NCBI RefSeq assembly: GCF_963422355.1
Contig: NC_085098.1
Span: forward strand, 6,071,265 to 6,135,264
Direction of reading: 5' to 3'
DNA: 64,000 bases
From: Corticium candelabrum
Taxonomy: Eukaryota > Porifera > Homoscleromorpha > Homosclerophorida > Plakinidae
The notes under the pieces are model-generated. The model searched no databases, was not told the DNA's origin, and was given only the letters and a program-made list of their open reading frames with translations. Below, piece after piece: positions 11,313-24,402 of the stretch; the first letter of the stretch is position 1, and every line of letters starts with the position of its first letter. Both the position numbers and the translations under genes were made by a program.

Positions 11313-12263
11313 CTAAGAAGGAGCAGTAGTTGGATGTGTGCTGTTTGAAGACTCTATAATGTTCTTCAGAGACGAGTACGTGCCAAGCACAAACCCAATC
11401 ACACCAATCACAAGAAAACCGATGCATAAAACAGACATCCAAAGTCCAGGAGAGTTACGATTATAATTTTGTCGAAATGTCAATTGATAAGCTATAATGG
11501 GAAAAACAAACAGCAGTGTGCTCCCTCCAAGTGATCCTACAAGAGAAATAAGATCCCCAAGATCAGGAATGGCAATAGCCAACGCACCTGAAAGATCAAA
11601 TACATACATCTACATCACTCAAATAGCTCTTTTGAAACACTGCTACACTTACAAGTGATAGCCACAATGAGAGTTCGAAAAATATATGATACACGAGGAG
11701 TGTTAAAGAAGATTTCAAGAGGAGGTTCCAAAAATGTCAGTGGGACATAAAATTGAATCAAGTAAGAGCAGAAGATAGCAAAGATCAAGAACACTTTCAC
11801 AACGGCATACAACCTGTGCAATTACAACAATACCAGACATGCACCAACAGAAAAAGTGTTTTTGTGAAGATTGCTTTTGACAGTTGAATTGTACAAGTAC
11901 ACACTAGAAAAACAGGACAGACAACAGAAAAGAGAATGAGATACATGACAAACAAACAGACAGTTGGTTAGTCCTTCCATGTAGTCGCATATATGTGTAA
12001 CTGCAGTCCGTGCCAACATAGCCATGCACTATCAATATTCATTGTACCAACCATGCATGACTTCCTGCCACTGGAAGATTCAAAGTAACACTGCCTTGAA
12101 TATTCTGTCCAAAGCACATGTAGCCCAACAGGCCAGTAATAACGTAAATGATAGACACAAACGTAAAACCGCAAACAAGAACTTTTCCGAAGTCTAATGG
12201 CTGTTTCATTTTGTTTTCAATAGGCATCACCTATAAAACACACAATTACAACTTACACACACG

Positions 12264-12308
<45 letters not shown>

Positions 12309-14810
12309 CGCACAATTTCCATAATCATACCACGCCAATGCCTTCAATGGCATAGATCACAGTTCCCAGAAACAATGGCCAACCGCTGACTGCAGCTACT
12401 AAGGGTAGCTTTGACAAAGGGCCACCATACCCATCTTTTACTTTCATGTTCATGTGACCAATGGTGAAGTAGTAGACAACACCAAAACTAACAATTGTAA
12501 CTACGTTTGCAGCAGTTGACAGAAAACTGAGGCGATCAAGATTCTTGATGTATGTTGCCAATGCAAGAGGCAGAAACAGACATGCAACAACAATTCGTTC
12601 TTTGTCGGTACTACTCCAACCATGACCGAATTCAATACCACAAGCTTGCGCTACCTATATATATACACACAAAATTGCCAAATATAAACAGGAAATATAT
12701 AAGAAGACCAAATATGTGTACCTGAACAATATGTTCCGAAATAAACACAACATAAACACAACAAAAACCAAACTGCACAATAATCAAAAAGATATTTGTG
12801 ACTATTCTGAAACAAAAAAAGAACTTATTATAAATGAGTATTAATTAAAACGAGAACAAAGGCCCACTTTAGCCAATATGCCAGTCTGGAAGAATAGGGC
12901 AATGCTGCAGCGTGCACAGTTTGTGCATAGTCCAAAGAACCAACACGACTACTGCAATACGAACACAACACAAGCACAAACAAGTCAGAAAATGTCTTGA
13001 TATAGCTGCCACGCTAATGGAAAAGTGCATTATGTACAACTTGTTCGCCTTGTCATAGTCTTGATTGCTCGTAACGTGTATTGAATGACTTAATTAAATA
13101 AAAACAACTAAAAATGTCTTCACAACAGAAAAGACAGACAAGTTCATTCTGTTATTCATCTGTAGATATTCCTGGTTTTAGTTGCTGGGTGTAAACAAGC
13201 AAGTCATCAAACTCTTTGGAAAGCTCCTTCATACAAATTAGAATGTACATATGCACATGCAAACAAAATACTGTATTCACCCGTAATAACGCCCATACCA
13301 AAATAACGCCCATGCCCGTATATACGCCCATGTGCGACAGGTCAGAACCTTCAGCCCGAAAAAACGCCCATGCCCAACTATACGTCCATGCCCAAATATA
13401 AGCCCAGGATACGCATGCGCAGACAAAACAAAATGGGGTCCACAGAACATTCGTCTCCGTTTGTGTGCGTTTGATGAACTGGTGTCAGTGTTAAGTGAAA
13501 GTGTTTACTGCTAGACTCATGCCTTTGTTGCAATTACCAACCCTGATGCTCTTGACGGGCTTCAGGCCGACCATGTGTGTATACATTGTTTAGTTTCGCA
13601 TGTATGTTGATGCTGTAAGGATACCAGTACCTTTGATCTTGCAAATGGATAATTGCAAGCATTTGTGGTATTTCTGTCTTCAAGTATTTAGATGATGACT
13701 GGCCAAACGACAGCATTTTGTGACCATGTATATGCCTAGGACCAAAATAATGCCCATGCCCTAGTATATGTCCAGAAAAAGTCCTTTTCTATATGCCCAG
13801 GGTGTTATTACGGGCGAATACGGTAATTAATAACAATTACCCAATTATTAATACACTCGAAACACTGTTAACATCCACAAAATGTAGCAACTGCCTAATT
13901 CTGGTCATTGTATTGCATCACACAACAGTACTCGACTGTATTCTCTTGCAATAGTCATAGCAGAGAATTAGTGGTTCATAGCAATGTTCATAATTTGTTC
14001 AAATTATACAAGCTAATCATGCTTACTGTTACACTTACCGTTTACAAAGTGTTCTTGATGAAATAACAAGCATATATGCTGTCGTAGTACATGCAATTGC
14101 AATTAGAGTTGTAAACAGTGGACCAAGCTATTGACAACATCATATTAGAAAAAATCACGTACAAAAGTATTTAAGTAAATTCCTACCAAAAGGCCAGCTT
14201 GCATAAAAGCATGAGGAAGACCCAAAATACCTGTTCCTACTAATCCTTTTACTAAGTGCATGAAGGCTTCCACATTGCTAAAATTACAGAGAGTAAATGA
14301 TCTAAACGTAAACTAGAGACTATGCTCACTAGACTTATACATATCAACTAGAAAAGTCTAGCAAACTAAATTTAGGTACAGCACAAACCATCAACCATAA
14401 TGACAAATATATTGATGATGAATATCCAATAATTAAAGTTTGCTTTGTGTAACTAACTGTATTAATTAAACTAATCACATTAGAGCAAACATAATGACCA
14501 ATGCTAGCTACTTCACAAGGCTCAATAATACCACGTGCACGTGAGTTTGCATCCATATTCGCAAATTTATGCCAACAACTTCAAACATCAAAGACAAATA
14601 AATAAAGACGTCAAACCTGATTGAATGGTCTTGGACAGAATCTAACGAACTACTAGTAGATCCAGAATCACTCGGGTCACCCACTCGATCTCTCAAGTTG
14701 TCGTCAGGGACAGTTGTAAGCGATTTACCAGTAGATGATGTCTCTACTGCTGCTCCTCGAGAAAAAACGTGCTTCTCGGAAAGTAGTGGATCCCTTTCAC
14801 TGTAGCTCAT
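11313..14810 (-). CDS. SLC36-type (PAT/LYAAT) amino acid transporter, paralogue 2
   Basis: Nine exons: 14617-14810, 14187-14277, 14039-14127, 12868-12951, 12722-12806, 12331-12654, 12052-12230, 11653-11813, 11313-11587, together 494 codons in frame. The N-terminus carries SERDPLLSEK, a possible acidic dileucine lysosomal sorting signal (my inference), and a Ser/Thr-rich stretch. Family landmarks: MHLVKGLVGTGILGLPHA in helix 1, IVQFGFCCVYVVFIS, WPLFLGTVIYAIEGIGVV, MPIENKMKQP, LLGYMCFGQNIQGSVTLNLP and YLIQFYVPLTFLEPP. Of the three paralogues this one is closest to vertebrate SLC36 in helix 1 and the GYMCFG motif. Intron 3 is long and contains a TA-flanked MITE. Five internal exons have exactly the same length as in the other two paralogues (91, 89, 84, 85 and 179 bp). 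Confidence 0.92.
12262..12306. repeat. (CA)n microsatellite
   Basis: CA dinucleotide run in an intron of transporter 2. Confidence 0.9.
13271..13823. mobile_element. TA-flanked MITE with CCGTAATAACGCCC inverted ends
   Basis: The left end CTGTATTCACCCGTAATAAC and right end complement (CGGTATTCGCCCGTAATAAC) are inverted repeats with few differences. A TA dinucleotide lies outside each (13269-13270 and 13824-13825). The interior has repeated GCCCATGCCC and TATACGCCC units near both ends. 553 bp with no transposase, so it is non-autonomous; the ends and TA target fit the Tc1/mariner/pogo superfamily. It sits in intron 3 of transporter 2. Confidence 0.8.
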
Positions 14811-15381
14811 TGCCGTGCCACGTTTCGAACCGTGTCACAGCTGTTTGGATGCGCGCGACGAAGTAATTACACTTTACTCTATGATGTCATAGGGTCATGT
14901 GATCAAAATGCCCTCTGTGGTAGGAATGTACTATAAATGTAGTAGATAGTAGTTGTACGGTATCCGTAGGCGCCTCGCGTTGGTGAGTCTGACCGTCTAC
15001 TGAAACGCCGCGTCCTAGCTAGACAATACGTATTTGTTGAAAACCTGGCCTGTCATGGAAGTAATGCAAACCTTCTAGTAGTTTGACTAAATTACGTCTA
15101 GAGGCCTGATCTAGGGTCAGTGGATGGTCCGGCCATTTAATTTTCTACATTTCAATTTTTATGTTTTAATTTTTTAATTTTCAATTTTGACGTTTGACTT
15201 TTGATGTCACCTTAAACATCAAAATATGAAACACTATTTTACAAAAAAATAAAAAGGAGAATAAAAAATTAGAAATTAAAATTAAAAGTTAAAATTTAAT
15301 TGCCGACCGTAGCGAGGCTTCTAATCCGGGTCGCACAACAGAAATGGGCGTGGTCCTATATGGGTCTCCATCGACCTTCTG

Positions 15382-15434
15382 GTATATATATATATATATA
15401 TTGTGTGTGTGTGTGTGTGTGTGTGCGTGCCTGC

Positions 15435-15508
<74 letters not shown>
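15382..15508. repeat. (TA)n(GT)n microsatellite
   Basis: TA run followed by about 105 bp of GT, abutting the SINE head at 15509. The corresponding place in the second copy (21135-21244) is also a GT run. Confidence 0.92.
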
Positions 15509-15511
<3 letters not shown>

Positions 15512-15920
15512 ATAGCTCAATTGGTTAGAGAGTGCGTTTGGAGAATGAAAACATCCGGAACCTAGCAGGGTTGCAGGTTCAAGTCACAGTGATGGCGAGC
15601 CATGGCATAATTTCCTTAAGCAAGAAACTAACACACATTTGCTTCTCTCGGCTCAAGAGTATAAATGAGTCATCGACTGGGGTCCTAAGCGGCCATCGGC
15701 TGTGACGTGACATCAGCCACTGGGGTCCTGGTGAGACTTCGGGTGCTCACACCACAGTTGGCTTCACAAGTCGGTGCTCCTGCGAGTGCCTGGCCCGGCT
15801 CCAGGAGTTTGCTAGCGCAGGCCCAGAGTTCCCTGAGTAGCGCACAGGGCCCAGCTCAACAGCTGGGGGGCGTGACCTCTGAGAGGCAGCTCCTGACATT
15901 TAGGATTTAGGATTAGGTGT
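15509..15920 (+). mobile_element. tRNA-derived SINE (copy 2, longer)
   Basis: Box A TAGCTCAATTGGTTAGAG and box B GGTTCAAGTCA, spaced as in a tRNA. Next comes a body homologous to the copy at 2806-2988 (TAATTTCCTTAAGCAAGAAA), then a further C/G-rich 250 bp not seen in copy 1, and a short heptamer tail (TTTAGGA repeats at 15897-15917). It is absent from the otherwise matching segment at 21041-21858, so it inserted after that segment was duplicated, or was lost from the other copy. Confidence 0.82.
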
Positions 15921-16639
15921 GTGTACACACACAAATCTCAAATTTCTCCTCCCCACGACCACGTTTCATGATAGGACCTACCTTAATTAAAAAATCGTTT
16001 CCGTGTCCGTTTACAGATGAGTCTAAGAACGATTCGTGCAAGTGACCAAACCACGAAGAAAACGCTTCATCAACTTCCGTCGCCCCATCCTTTTGTATTG
16101 TAGCTAGGGATTGTGTGTACGTGACAACCAAGAAACACCTTCAGGAGTTGAATGCCACCTACAGTCAACTATTCACACGTCCCATACTACAATCAATCCT
16201 TTACTACACTGTGCTGCATCTAACACTGTTGATAGTCAATGTTTGCTGATATCAATTTCTATGTCAGTAAATACCATACCACTGTCTTTACAACGGAACT
16301 GAGTGCATACCTAGACTGTACATTTCAATTGTCTTGATCACGATCGCAAACGACGACTACCTATACCAGGCCTCTATACGTAATCTAAACTACTAGAAGT
16401 TTGCATGTTTACTTCCATGACAGTTAGGGTTTCGACAAATACGTATTGTCTAGCTAGGACTCGGCGTTTCAGTAGACGGTCTGAAAACTCCGTTGAACGT
16501 GTTACTCACGAACGCGAGGCGCCTACGGATACCGTACAACTAGTATATAGTTAATTAGAGGTGCCCGCTTACAATTCACCGTGCACGCGCAGACTCACTC
16601 ACGCAAACTTGAAATCGTGCCTTTAAGCACACACTTATC

Positions 16640-17115
16640 CATTTACCAGTTTGAAATAACATGCTGTTGAACGACAAAGCGATTTCTCGATCATTTCCTT
16701 TGTTGCACGTGACCCAAAAATGGGTGGAGCACAGAGCGCGATGGCATCCGGACAGACATTTACCATGTATGAAGTTGTAGTCTAGCTTAACAGTGTACCA
16801 ACGCATACATCTTACTTTCAGTTGTTGAATTTCAGTTGTTGAATTTCCGTAGAAGAAACACCGCTACCGGCGCATCGTTTGTCGCTATAGGGGTATAGGC
16901 TAGTCCTCAATTCTAGCTAGCTCTTGTAGCTACCATGTAAAGTTAGATGCACGATCTGCACCTCTCCATGGCTTCACGCTCCGAGTTTTAGATGCCCTCA
17001 CGTGATGCTTTGTGCTCCACCCATTTCCGGGTCACGTGCAACTAGAAAACGATCGAGAAAGCGCTTTGTCGTTCAACAGCTAGCTATCTCAAGATGGTAA
17101 ATGGTAAATGTGTGG
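16640..17115. repeat. Internal inverted repeat (arms ~115 bp)
   Basis: Arm 16640-16760 and arm 16996-17110 are inverted copies sharing GTGCTCCACCCATTT and CGCTTTGTCGTTCAACAGC, around a spacer of about 235 bp. It lies in the left part of the TIR element and was probably itself a fold-back element. Confidence 0.7.
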
Positions 17116-17267
17116 ATAAAGAATCTAACACACTTGTCGTTAGCTTTCCCGAAATGTCAAGCACGAGGAGCGAAACTGCCGTGGCGGACAAGAACGCGAT
17201 TCGCCTTTCTCTTTATACTAGGAATATAAAGACTGTACAGTATGTCATAGAACGTGGTGCACCCTAA
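17094..17267 (+). CDS. Small open frame, 57 aa, unrecognised
   Basis: ATG to stop without interruption. The end reads LSLYTRNIKTVQYVIERGAP, which looks faintly like an ankyrin-type helix pair. No splice context was established, and it lies inside a mobile element next to an inverted repeat. It could be a captured piece of a host gene or chance. I do not assign a function. Confidence 0.25.
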   Translation: MVNGKCVDKESNTLVVSFPEMSSTRSETAVADKNAIRLSLYTRNIKTVQYVIERGAP

Positions 17268-17300
17268 GATGTTCCCTTGTTCTGCTTCGTTAAGACACAA

Positions 17301-20300
17301 CAGTGGCGGATTCAGAAATTGAGAAAGGAGGGGTCTATAAAAACAAAATTTTAACCACGCCTACTTCGCCTACTTTTGTTAGGATTCAGTCACTTTAATA
17401 ATTAAGAATTTGGAGCTGTCTCCCTTGGGCGTAAAAAACCAATTCCAAATAATTCCCCAGCAGAAACAAGAACTAGCTGCACCAGCTGGTAGCAGCAAGC
17501 TAGCTATCTCAATCTAGGGTTATAGCAGCTAAGGCTATTTATATATGCGATACATATAATATTATATACATTAATTAAGACATAATGTTTAGTACAATGT
17601 ACACAGTGGAATTAAATGATTTTACATGTTAAAAACGTGAAATTATTGATCAGCTAGAACAAAAGCAATCTTCATTCTCCTACGATGTAATGATGCAAAT
17701 GAGTTCACAAGTAGATTTAGTGCTTCTGGAGATTTCCGAATTCTCTCACATCGATCACTGTTTTTATTTTCATGATTGCCAATCCATTTAATCGATCATC
17801 TGTCATTGTAGATCTTCTGCAGGTTTTAATCATTTTGAGTTGACTAAATCTTCTCTCACACTCGCAAGTGGTGACTGGAAGCATTAAAGTCAACTTCAAC
17901 AAAACGAATATGTTAGGAAACTGGATCTCATCACATGATTTGAGTGCATCAACAAGCTTTGTTGGAACTTCATCTGAACACTTCCATTTCCGGACCCACA
18001 TTCGATACTCAATGGAAAGCATGTCGTGCTGAGGCAAGTCGTCTTTGAAATAATCAGCAGCTTGACTGAGTGTTTCTGGAAAGTCATCATGAGATTCAGA
18101 AGCAACCTTACTTGGAACCAAATGAAGCAAGCTGTGAACCAAGTACTGGTTTCCAGAAAATCTGTTGTCAAGCTCCCTTATGACATGAGATATGAACTCA
18201 TTGTACATGGTTACACAATAATACTGCTCTGCACTGCATGTTTCAATGTTGCTTCGATGAGACTGTCGTCTTGCAATGCGCGGTTTGGTCAACTCAAAAT
18301 CTTCACCATGGAGATCTTGTCCTAACTTAAGACTTTCGGCAAAGATTTTATTGAATTCTTGAACACAGTCCTCTCTCATTTTCTGTAGGATTAAACGTAC
18401 TGACTGAACCTGCTTGTAGGCATACATGACATCAGATGCTTGCATTTGAAGCTTAACTGTGAGGCCTTTGAGACATTGCAAGATTTCAAGGAGAACCTTG
18501 AAGCAAACTAAGAAAGAAGGCGACTGAAGCTGATACAGATAGCCATTCGCCTTTGTGATTGTATTGCCATCCCAGCCCCAATCAGTACCAAAGTCTTTGT
18601 GTTGTCCTGGAGAAACCATAGCTGCAGAGATGTGTGAAGTGCCGGTAACAACTCAAGAAAGACTGTGTACGAATCAATACGTTGAACCCACCTTGTTCTA
18701 CAGGCGTCTTTGAGCTTTCGAGCCTTGGCTTCTGGAAGGAATATATCCATTGTCTTATCAAACAGTCGTTGTCTTTTGGGAGAGAATGCCAAGAACCTTG
18801 CAATTTCTCCGATGTATGCCTCAACATTCATGAATGCTTGGATCTTACATGCAGACACTACAGCAAGATTCAATCGATGAGCAGCACAGTGGAAATAGGC
18901 AGCCTTTGGAGCTTGCTGTTGAATAACAGTACTACACCCTGATCTTGCTCCAGACATGTTACTGGCTCCATCGTAGCACTGCCCTCGCATATCACTTGGT
19001 GACAATCCAACTGTCTGTATCCAGTTTAAAATTGCTGCAGCAATATTCTTTCCTGTGATCCTTTCTACTGAGACAAAGGCAATGAATACTTCCTTCACAG
19101 TACCATAATAAACGTAGCAAAGGGAAATTGAGAGCTGCTCTTTGATTGAAATATCAGTGACTTCATCAACAATGACAGTGTAGTATTTGCTCTTCTTTAC
19201 CTCTGCTATGATTTCGTTGCAGATGTACTTGCCAACCACTTCAATCAATTCGTTTTGAATCGTTTTGGATGTGTATCTAGCATTTCTTGGAGAGTTCTTG
19301 AGATGTTCAGAGAGAATATTGTCAGTTTCAGCCCTAAAGCATACAAGCTCAATGAAATTCCCTGGGTTTGAGTGTTCATACTCAGTATCCTCCCAGTTGA
19401 AACAATCATCACGATGACCACAAAACGCTATGCCTTGTTTTCCACACAGCAAAACTATTTTTAACAGAGACGAAATCACTTTCTTGTTAGCCTCCATCCG
19501 CTTCCGAGCCTCAGATACAAGCACTGTGTCAATAGCTTGTGATGGGTTACTATAACAATCCAAGAATGCACTCATCTTTGCCAGAGAAGCAAGATGGTAA
19601 TCAAGCTTGCCATGAGCTAGCATCCTGTCAGATAGTTTTAGCCATGTTCTAAAAGGTGCAGTCACGAACTGACCTGTAGAATGTCCACCAGGTAACTCCG
19701 GAGCAAAACATGCACAGGCTCGGCAGAATGCCCCATCCTCTGCACGACTGTAATAGAGCCAAGAATATTTCTGAAACAAGCTTGGTGTAAAGTGGCAATA
19801 TTGTTTAGAAACAGCACAGTACGTCTTTGGGTAAAAGGAAGGATCAAGATTTGGCTCAGATGTAAGCAATTGGTATTTACGTGTCGGATCCAAGTCATTT
19901 AACTTCTGGTTTGCTTTCAACAGTGCTCCAATATCGTCAGGAGGGAAAGCAGTGCTCGCCTCAACTTGGGACAGAGTGGTAGCACTGGGTGACATTCGAC
20001 TTGGATCTGTAAACATTAAAATTAATCGGTGTTGTGATAGTTTGTATTCTATTTGCAGCTACATGTATGTAACTTAATATCTGAATTTAAGATTAATACT
20101 ATTTATAATCTCCTTACCAGAAGCATCTGGGGCTCCACAAAGGTCTTCTGTTACACAGTTTTGTGATGGCGAACCTATATCTGCACTTGAGTGTGACTCT
20201 CCCTCAGACTCTGTAGTAAAGAGAATAGTCAGTAAATGGTAATCCATTGAATTTTGTCAAACGCTATTATATATAGTAGAGATGCAAATTTGACATGAAA

Positions 20301-20627
20301 TTGTCATCTGCATTTACCTTCTCTGCTCCTTTTGGAGAAGAATGAAGTGATAGGTGTAGCAGCATGTCTCTTCATTTTGAAGTATTTGTTGACGACTTCA
20401 CGGAATCAGTAGATGCGTGGGATGAAGTTCTCTGAGCATGAGCAGATCTTATGGCCTCGATCTACCGTCCTTTTTGCGCGCTTACAACACGCCTACAGTA
20501 ACACGATCTCGGCAACTCGGCGAAAGGACTGGACCGTGGACCTGGTAGTTTCGAAACTTAGCTAGCTGTCTTTAATTAAATGTACTGTGTCTATAGACCC
20601 CATAGACCCAGCCTGAATTCGCCACTG
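17301..20627 (-). mobile_element. hAT-family DNA transposon
   Basis: Ends CAGTGGCGGATTCAG (17301) and its near complement CTGAATTCGCCACTG (to 20627), the usual hAT terminal form. The flanking bases (GACACAAC left, GCACAACT right) are similar but not an exact 8-bp duplication. It carries a three-exon hAT transposase on the minus strand. Length 3.3 kb. It inserted into the older TIR element that surrounds it. Confidence 0.85.
17717..20375 (-). pseudogene. hAT transposase (ZMYM1/TTF-type, DUF4371 and dimerisation domain), frameshifted
   Basis: Exon 1 (20318-20375) encodes MKRHAATPITSFFSKRSRE, exon 2 (20118-20210) an acidic linker, and exon 3 (17717-20006) the rest. Seen in order: a TTF-type Cys region (GAFCRACACFAPELPGG), an RNase H-like core with IVDEVTD and GQCYDGASNMSG, AAHRLNLAV, and a C-terminal hAT dimerisation motif (LPVTTCECERRFSQLKMIKT). 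The long exon is open in one frame from 20006 to about 18600, then continues in another frame to the stop at 17717. That makes one apparent frameshift around 18580-18620, from mutation or a sequencing error. Full product would be about 790 residues. The encoded enzyme would move hAT elements; this copy is probably inactive. Confidence 0.85.
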
Positions 20628-21040
20628 CACAACTTGAAATCGTGGCACGCTTTCAAGTTTGCGTGGGTGTGCCTGCGCGTGCGCGGTAAATCGTGAACGG
20701 GCACCTACTAGCTAGTAGCACCTAGTAGCTAGAGGGAAGTCAAGACACGAAGTGGCAGAGTAGTAAAGACGCCTAGATACTTATCTGACTATGACACTAC
20801 TTATGTTTCTATTTATGAAAAGTAGATAACAGATTAGTAGTCTGAAGACGACCAGTTGCAGCTAGGGGTACTTAGGTGTTGACCTTTTCTAGGGAAGGTG
20901 TGTAGGAATGTAGTAGATATTACCTAGATACTGCACGATACACCCTCAAGAATTCGAACGTAGCTAGGCGTGGAGCCAACGTGATTATAGAGTCCAGATT
21001 TTTTGACATTGTGATCTGCAAAACGGATAATACACCATAT

Positions 21041-21858
<818 letters not shown>

Positions 21859-22032
21859 TAGTTATTATAACCGCAGAGAAATTTGGTAGAAACTTTGTTA
21901 ACGCGCGCTATATTTAGCTACCTTTCGCGCATCAGCCAGGGAAAGCGAGGCCAGGACATCGGTTGGCTTTCTAGTGCCTGAAGTTGGTTACTGGGAAGGA
22001 ATGTAAGGTTTGTCGAGTTACCCAGTCGCCCA

Positions 22033-24402
22033 ATGAAAGAAGCAATGAGTGCGGTCGTCAACGAAACCAAAAGCCTTCTCAATGGTGACAACCGTCTCTA
22101 CGGAACCCGGAACTCTTCTGAGTGTAGCAGTGAAGAGTGCGTACCTTCAGAGAGTGTTTCTGTTAGTGAGTCATTCGGGCAAACAACAAGAAACCGCTCA
22201 CTAAGGTTTGTAGTAGATTAGTAGGTGGTTATTACCGGTCATGTATGATGTGTTTGTACTTCGTGTTTAAATTACAGCAGTCTGCAGGCTACTATGCATT
22301 TGTTGAAAGGCAGCATCGGAACTGGAATCTTGTCTACTTCGAGAGCTATCAAACTAGCCGGTTTGCTGGTTTGTAGTCTGAAATGAAGTCGTTGAATTAC
22401 GCTAGTCACTGGAATATCGCTGTTGTGTCTGTTTCAGCTCGGCAGTATTGGCATTCTGTTATTGGGCTCTCTAGCCGCCGTAGCAATGTATGTCCTCGCA
22501 CGCTGTTCTCGCGTTTTGTGTAAACGGTAGGTGACGCAGTCTACCTATACTAGTGTTGGGAAGTTCGTCGATTTCCGATGTTAAGTAATGAATTATATTT
22601 ACAGTTACCAGAAGACAGCTTTGGATTACGGTGATGTTGCATACGAAGCATCGAAAAGGTTTTCTGAGAAAGCGGCGAAGGTTTTCCGGTAACTCTATCA
22701 GTAAAATCCAGAGGAACGTTTGTTGTGTTGAGACGTTTGCTAATTGTGCAGCGGGGTTGTGAACTTCTTTCTCATTCTAACTCAATTGGGATTCTGTAGC
22801 ACCTACGTTCTCTTTATATCAGAACATTTAGTAAAGGTGAGTTCTATTGATTTGGTAGACATCGAGTCAATGAGGATTGTTGATTGTTAATTAATGATTT
22901 TGTGCTTGTGAGTATGAGGATCCCAACTGTCTACATACAAATTTGAGTTATTGCCTGTTTCATCACAGCATGTTTGAATGAAAACAGGGAAGCTTTGTTG
23001 GAGTAAGGGAAACACACAGTTAATAATAGAAGATACAAATGATGGTGAGGGTGTACATTTGGATTGAATTAAACTGCTAAGCTGTGGAGTAAGGACGGAA
23101 ATTGCTCTTAGTTCCAGCTCTTCATGCATAGCACGCAATTATGAGTAACTGTTCTTACATCCCTCTGCGTCATTCTGTTTGTACATATTTTCAGCTGTCA
23201 TATGCATATGCTGTAGACTGTGGATCTTATTAGAGGTCGAGTTAGTAATGAATTGTTGCAAAAAACTATAAGATGTGACTGGATTTTAGATTTTACAAGC
23301 TTGCAATGTGAGTCTTAACAGTCTGCATATGAGCTCTAATAATGTGATGACCTTGTGTCTGGTGCTGCCACTGATTCTAACAAGTCTCGTCCGAAGTCTT
23401 GACAAGCTGTCTTTCCTCTCTCTTGCTGCCAATGTTGTGCTGCTCTTTGGAATGTGTTTTATATGGTATTTCACCGTCTCCCATTTGAATCTAAGTGAAC
23501 GTAGATTCGGAGGCCCACTCAAAGACTTGCCCCTTGTGGCACCAGCCTCTGGCTGGCCACTGTTCTTTGGAATAGTGGTGTCATCATTTGAGTCTATTGG
23601 GGTGGTATGTGACTGAAACTGTTTTCTTGACATTCTGTGACCAATACGTTGTAAAGGTTCTACCAACCGAGAACAAGATAAAGCATCCACAGGCATTTCG
23701 GAATGTCTTTCTGGTAAGTACGGCTATTACTATAGGCATCAATGTTGCAACTGCAACCCTGGGATACATGTGCTTTGGTGACAAAACAAAGGCCATGTTG
23801 ACTCTGAATTTGCCCTCATCTGGGAGTGGCAGTTGGTAAACGAACATTGTATTTTTCGTCGTGATGTTTTTCCAACGATTGTGTATAGGATCAACACGGT
23901 TGTCCAGGTCTTCTTTGTCTTCACCACTTATGTGACATTTCTGATTGAATTTTATGTGGCAATGACAATCATTGAACCACCCGTCTTTCGGTGGGTAAAG
24001 AAATGGCAGCCTGAGAGCAAATTAGTCATGATTAGCTATACAATTCGAGTTGGATGTGTTATACTGTTGGGTACGTTTCTACTATGATGTCTATGTTCTT
24101 GGTGAGAATCGTTGTTTCTAGTTGCTGCTGTACTTGCCATCCCAAGATTAACCCTATTCATTCCTCTTGCTGGCTCAATTGGCGGTGCAACTCTGGCTTT
24201 CGTGTTTCCAGCTATTATTTTTCTGTTGACTTTTACTGCAGACCTCATCCACGAACGTCGCTATGTTACTGCTGCCGTCTTGTCTAGTTGTGCCATTCTC
24301 ACCATGGTTATTGGATTGGTTGGATCCATCTTTGGATTATATTTTTCGATCAAAGATATTGTGGCATTCTATGACAATGGCAGAAAGGTTGAAGTGCTAT
24401 GA
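22033..24402 (+). CDS. SLC36-type (PAT/LYAAT) amino acid transporter, paralogue 3
   Basis: Nine exons: 22033-22205, 22278-22368, 22438-22526, 22605-22688, 22752-22836, 23290-23604, 23657-23835, 23889-24070, 24122-24402, together 493 codons in frame. Landmarks: MHLLKGSIGTGILSTSRA in helix 1 (the usual LP after GIL is replaced by ST), LTQLGFCSTYVLFISEH, WPLFFGIVVSSFESIGVV, LPTENKIKHP, LGYMCFGDKTKAMLTLNLP and FLIEFYVAMTIIEPP. The hydrophilic N-terminus of about 57 residues is Ser/Glu-rich. Exons 2-5 and 7 have the same lengths as in paralogues 1 and 2, which are on the other strand. It is divergent from paralogue 2, with the 7-kb transposon nest between their start codons. Membrane amino acid transport is inferred from the family. 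Confidence 0.92.

Larger units (their letters stand above)
14952..16540. mobile_element. Non-autonomous DNA element with ~165-bp terminal inverted repeats
   Basis: The left arm (14952-15117) and right arm (about 16362-16540) are inverted copies. Both start GTTGTACGGTATCCGTAGGC at the outer end and read inward through GCTAGACAATACGTATTTGT. TA lies outside both ends, but no longer target duplication was found. The interior has an AT-rich stretch (15130-15298), a TA/GT repeat (15383-15508), a SINE (15509-15920) and a block of unknown origin (15921-16360). No transposase. A partial direct copy of the right two-thirds lies at 21041-21858. Confidence 0.75.
16559..20708. mobile_element. TIR element split by a hAT insertion
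   Basis: The left end AGGTGCCCGCTTACAATTCA (16559) and the right end complement (to 20708) match as inverted repeats over about 60 bp, through CGTGCACGCGCAGACTCACT. The hAT element at 17301-20627 lies inside it, so the original element was about 0.8 kb. No clean target duplication was seen at the outer ends. The left part holds a large internal palindrome (16640-17115) and a small open frame (17094-17267). Confidence 0.65.

Noticed and set aside
15707-15910. 67-codon GC-rich frame on the plus strand
   Set aside because: Lies wholly in the body of the SINE; composition effect.
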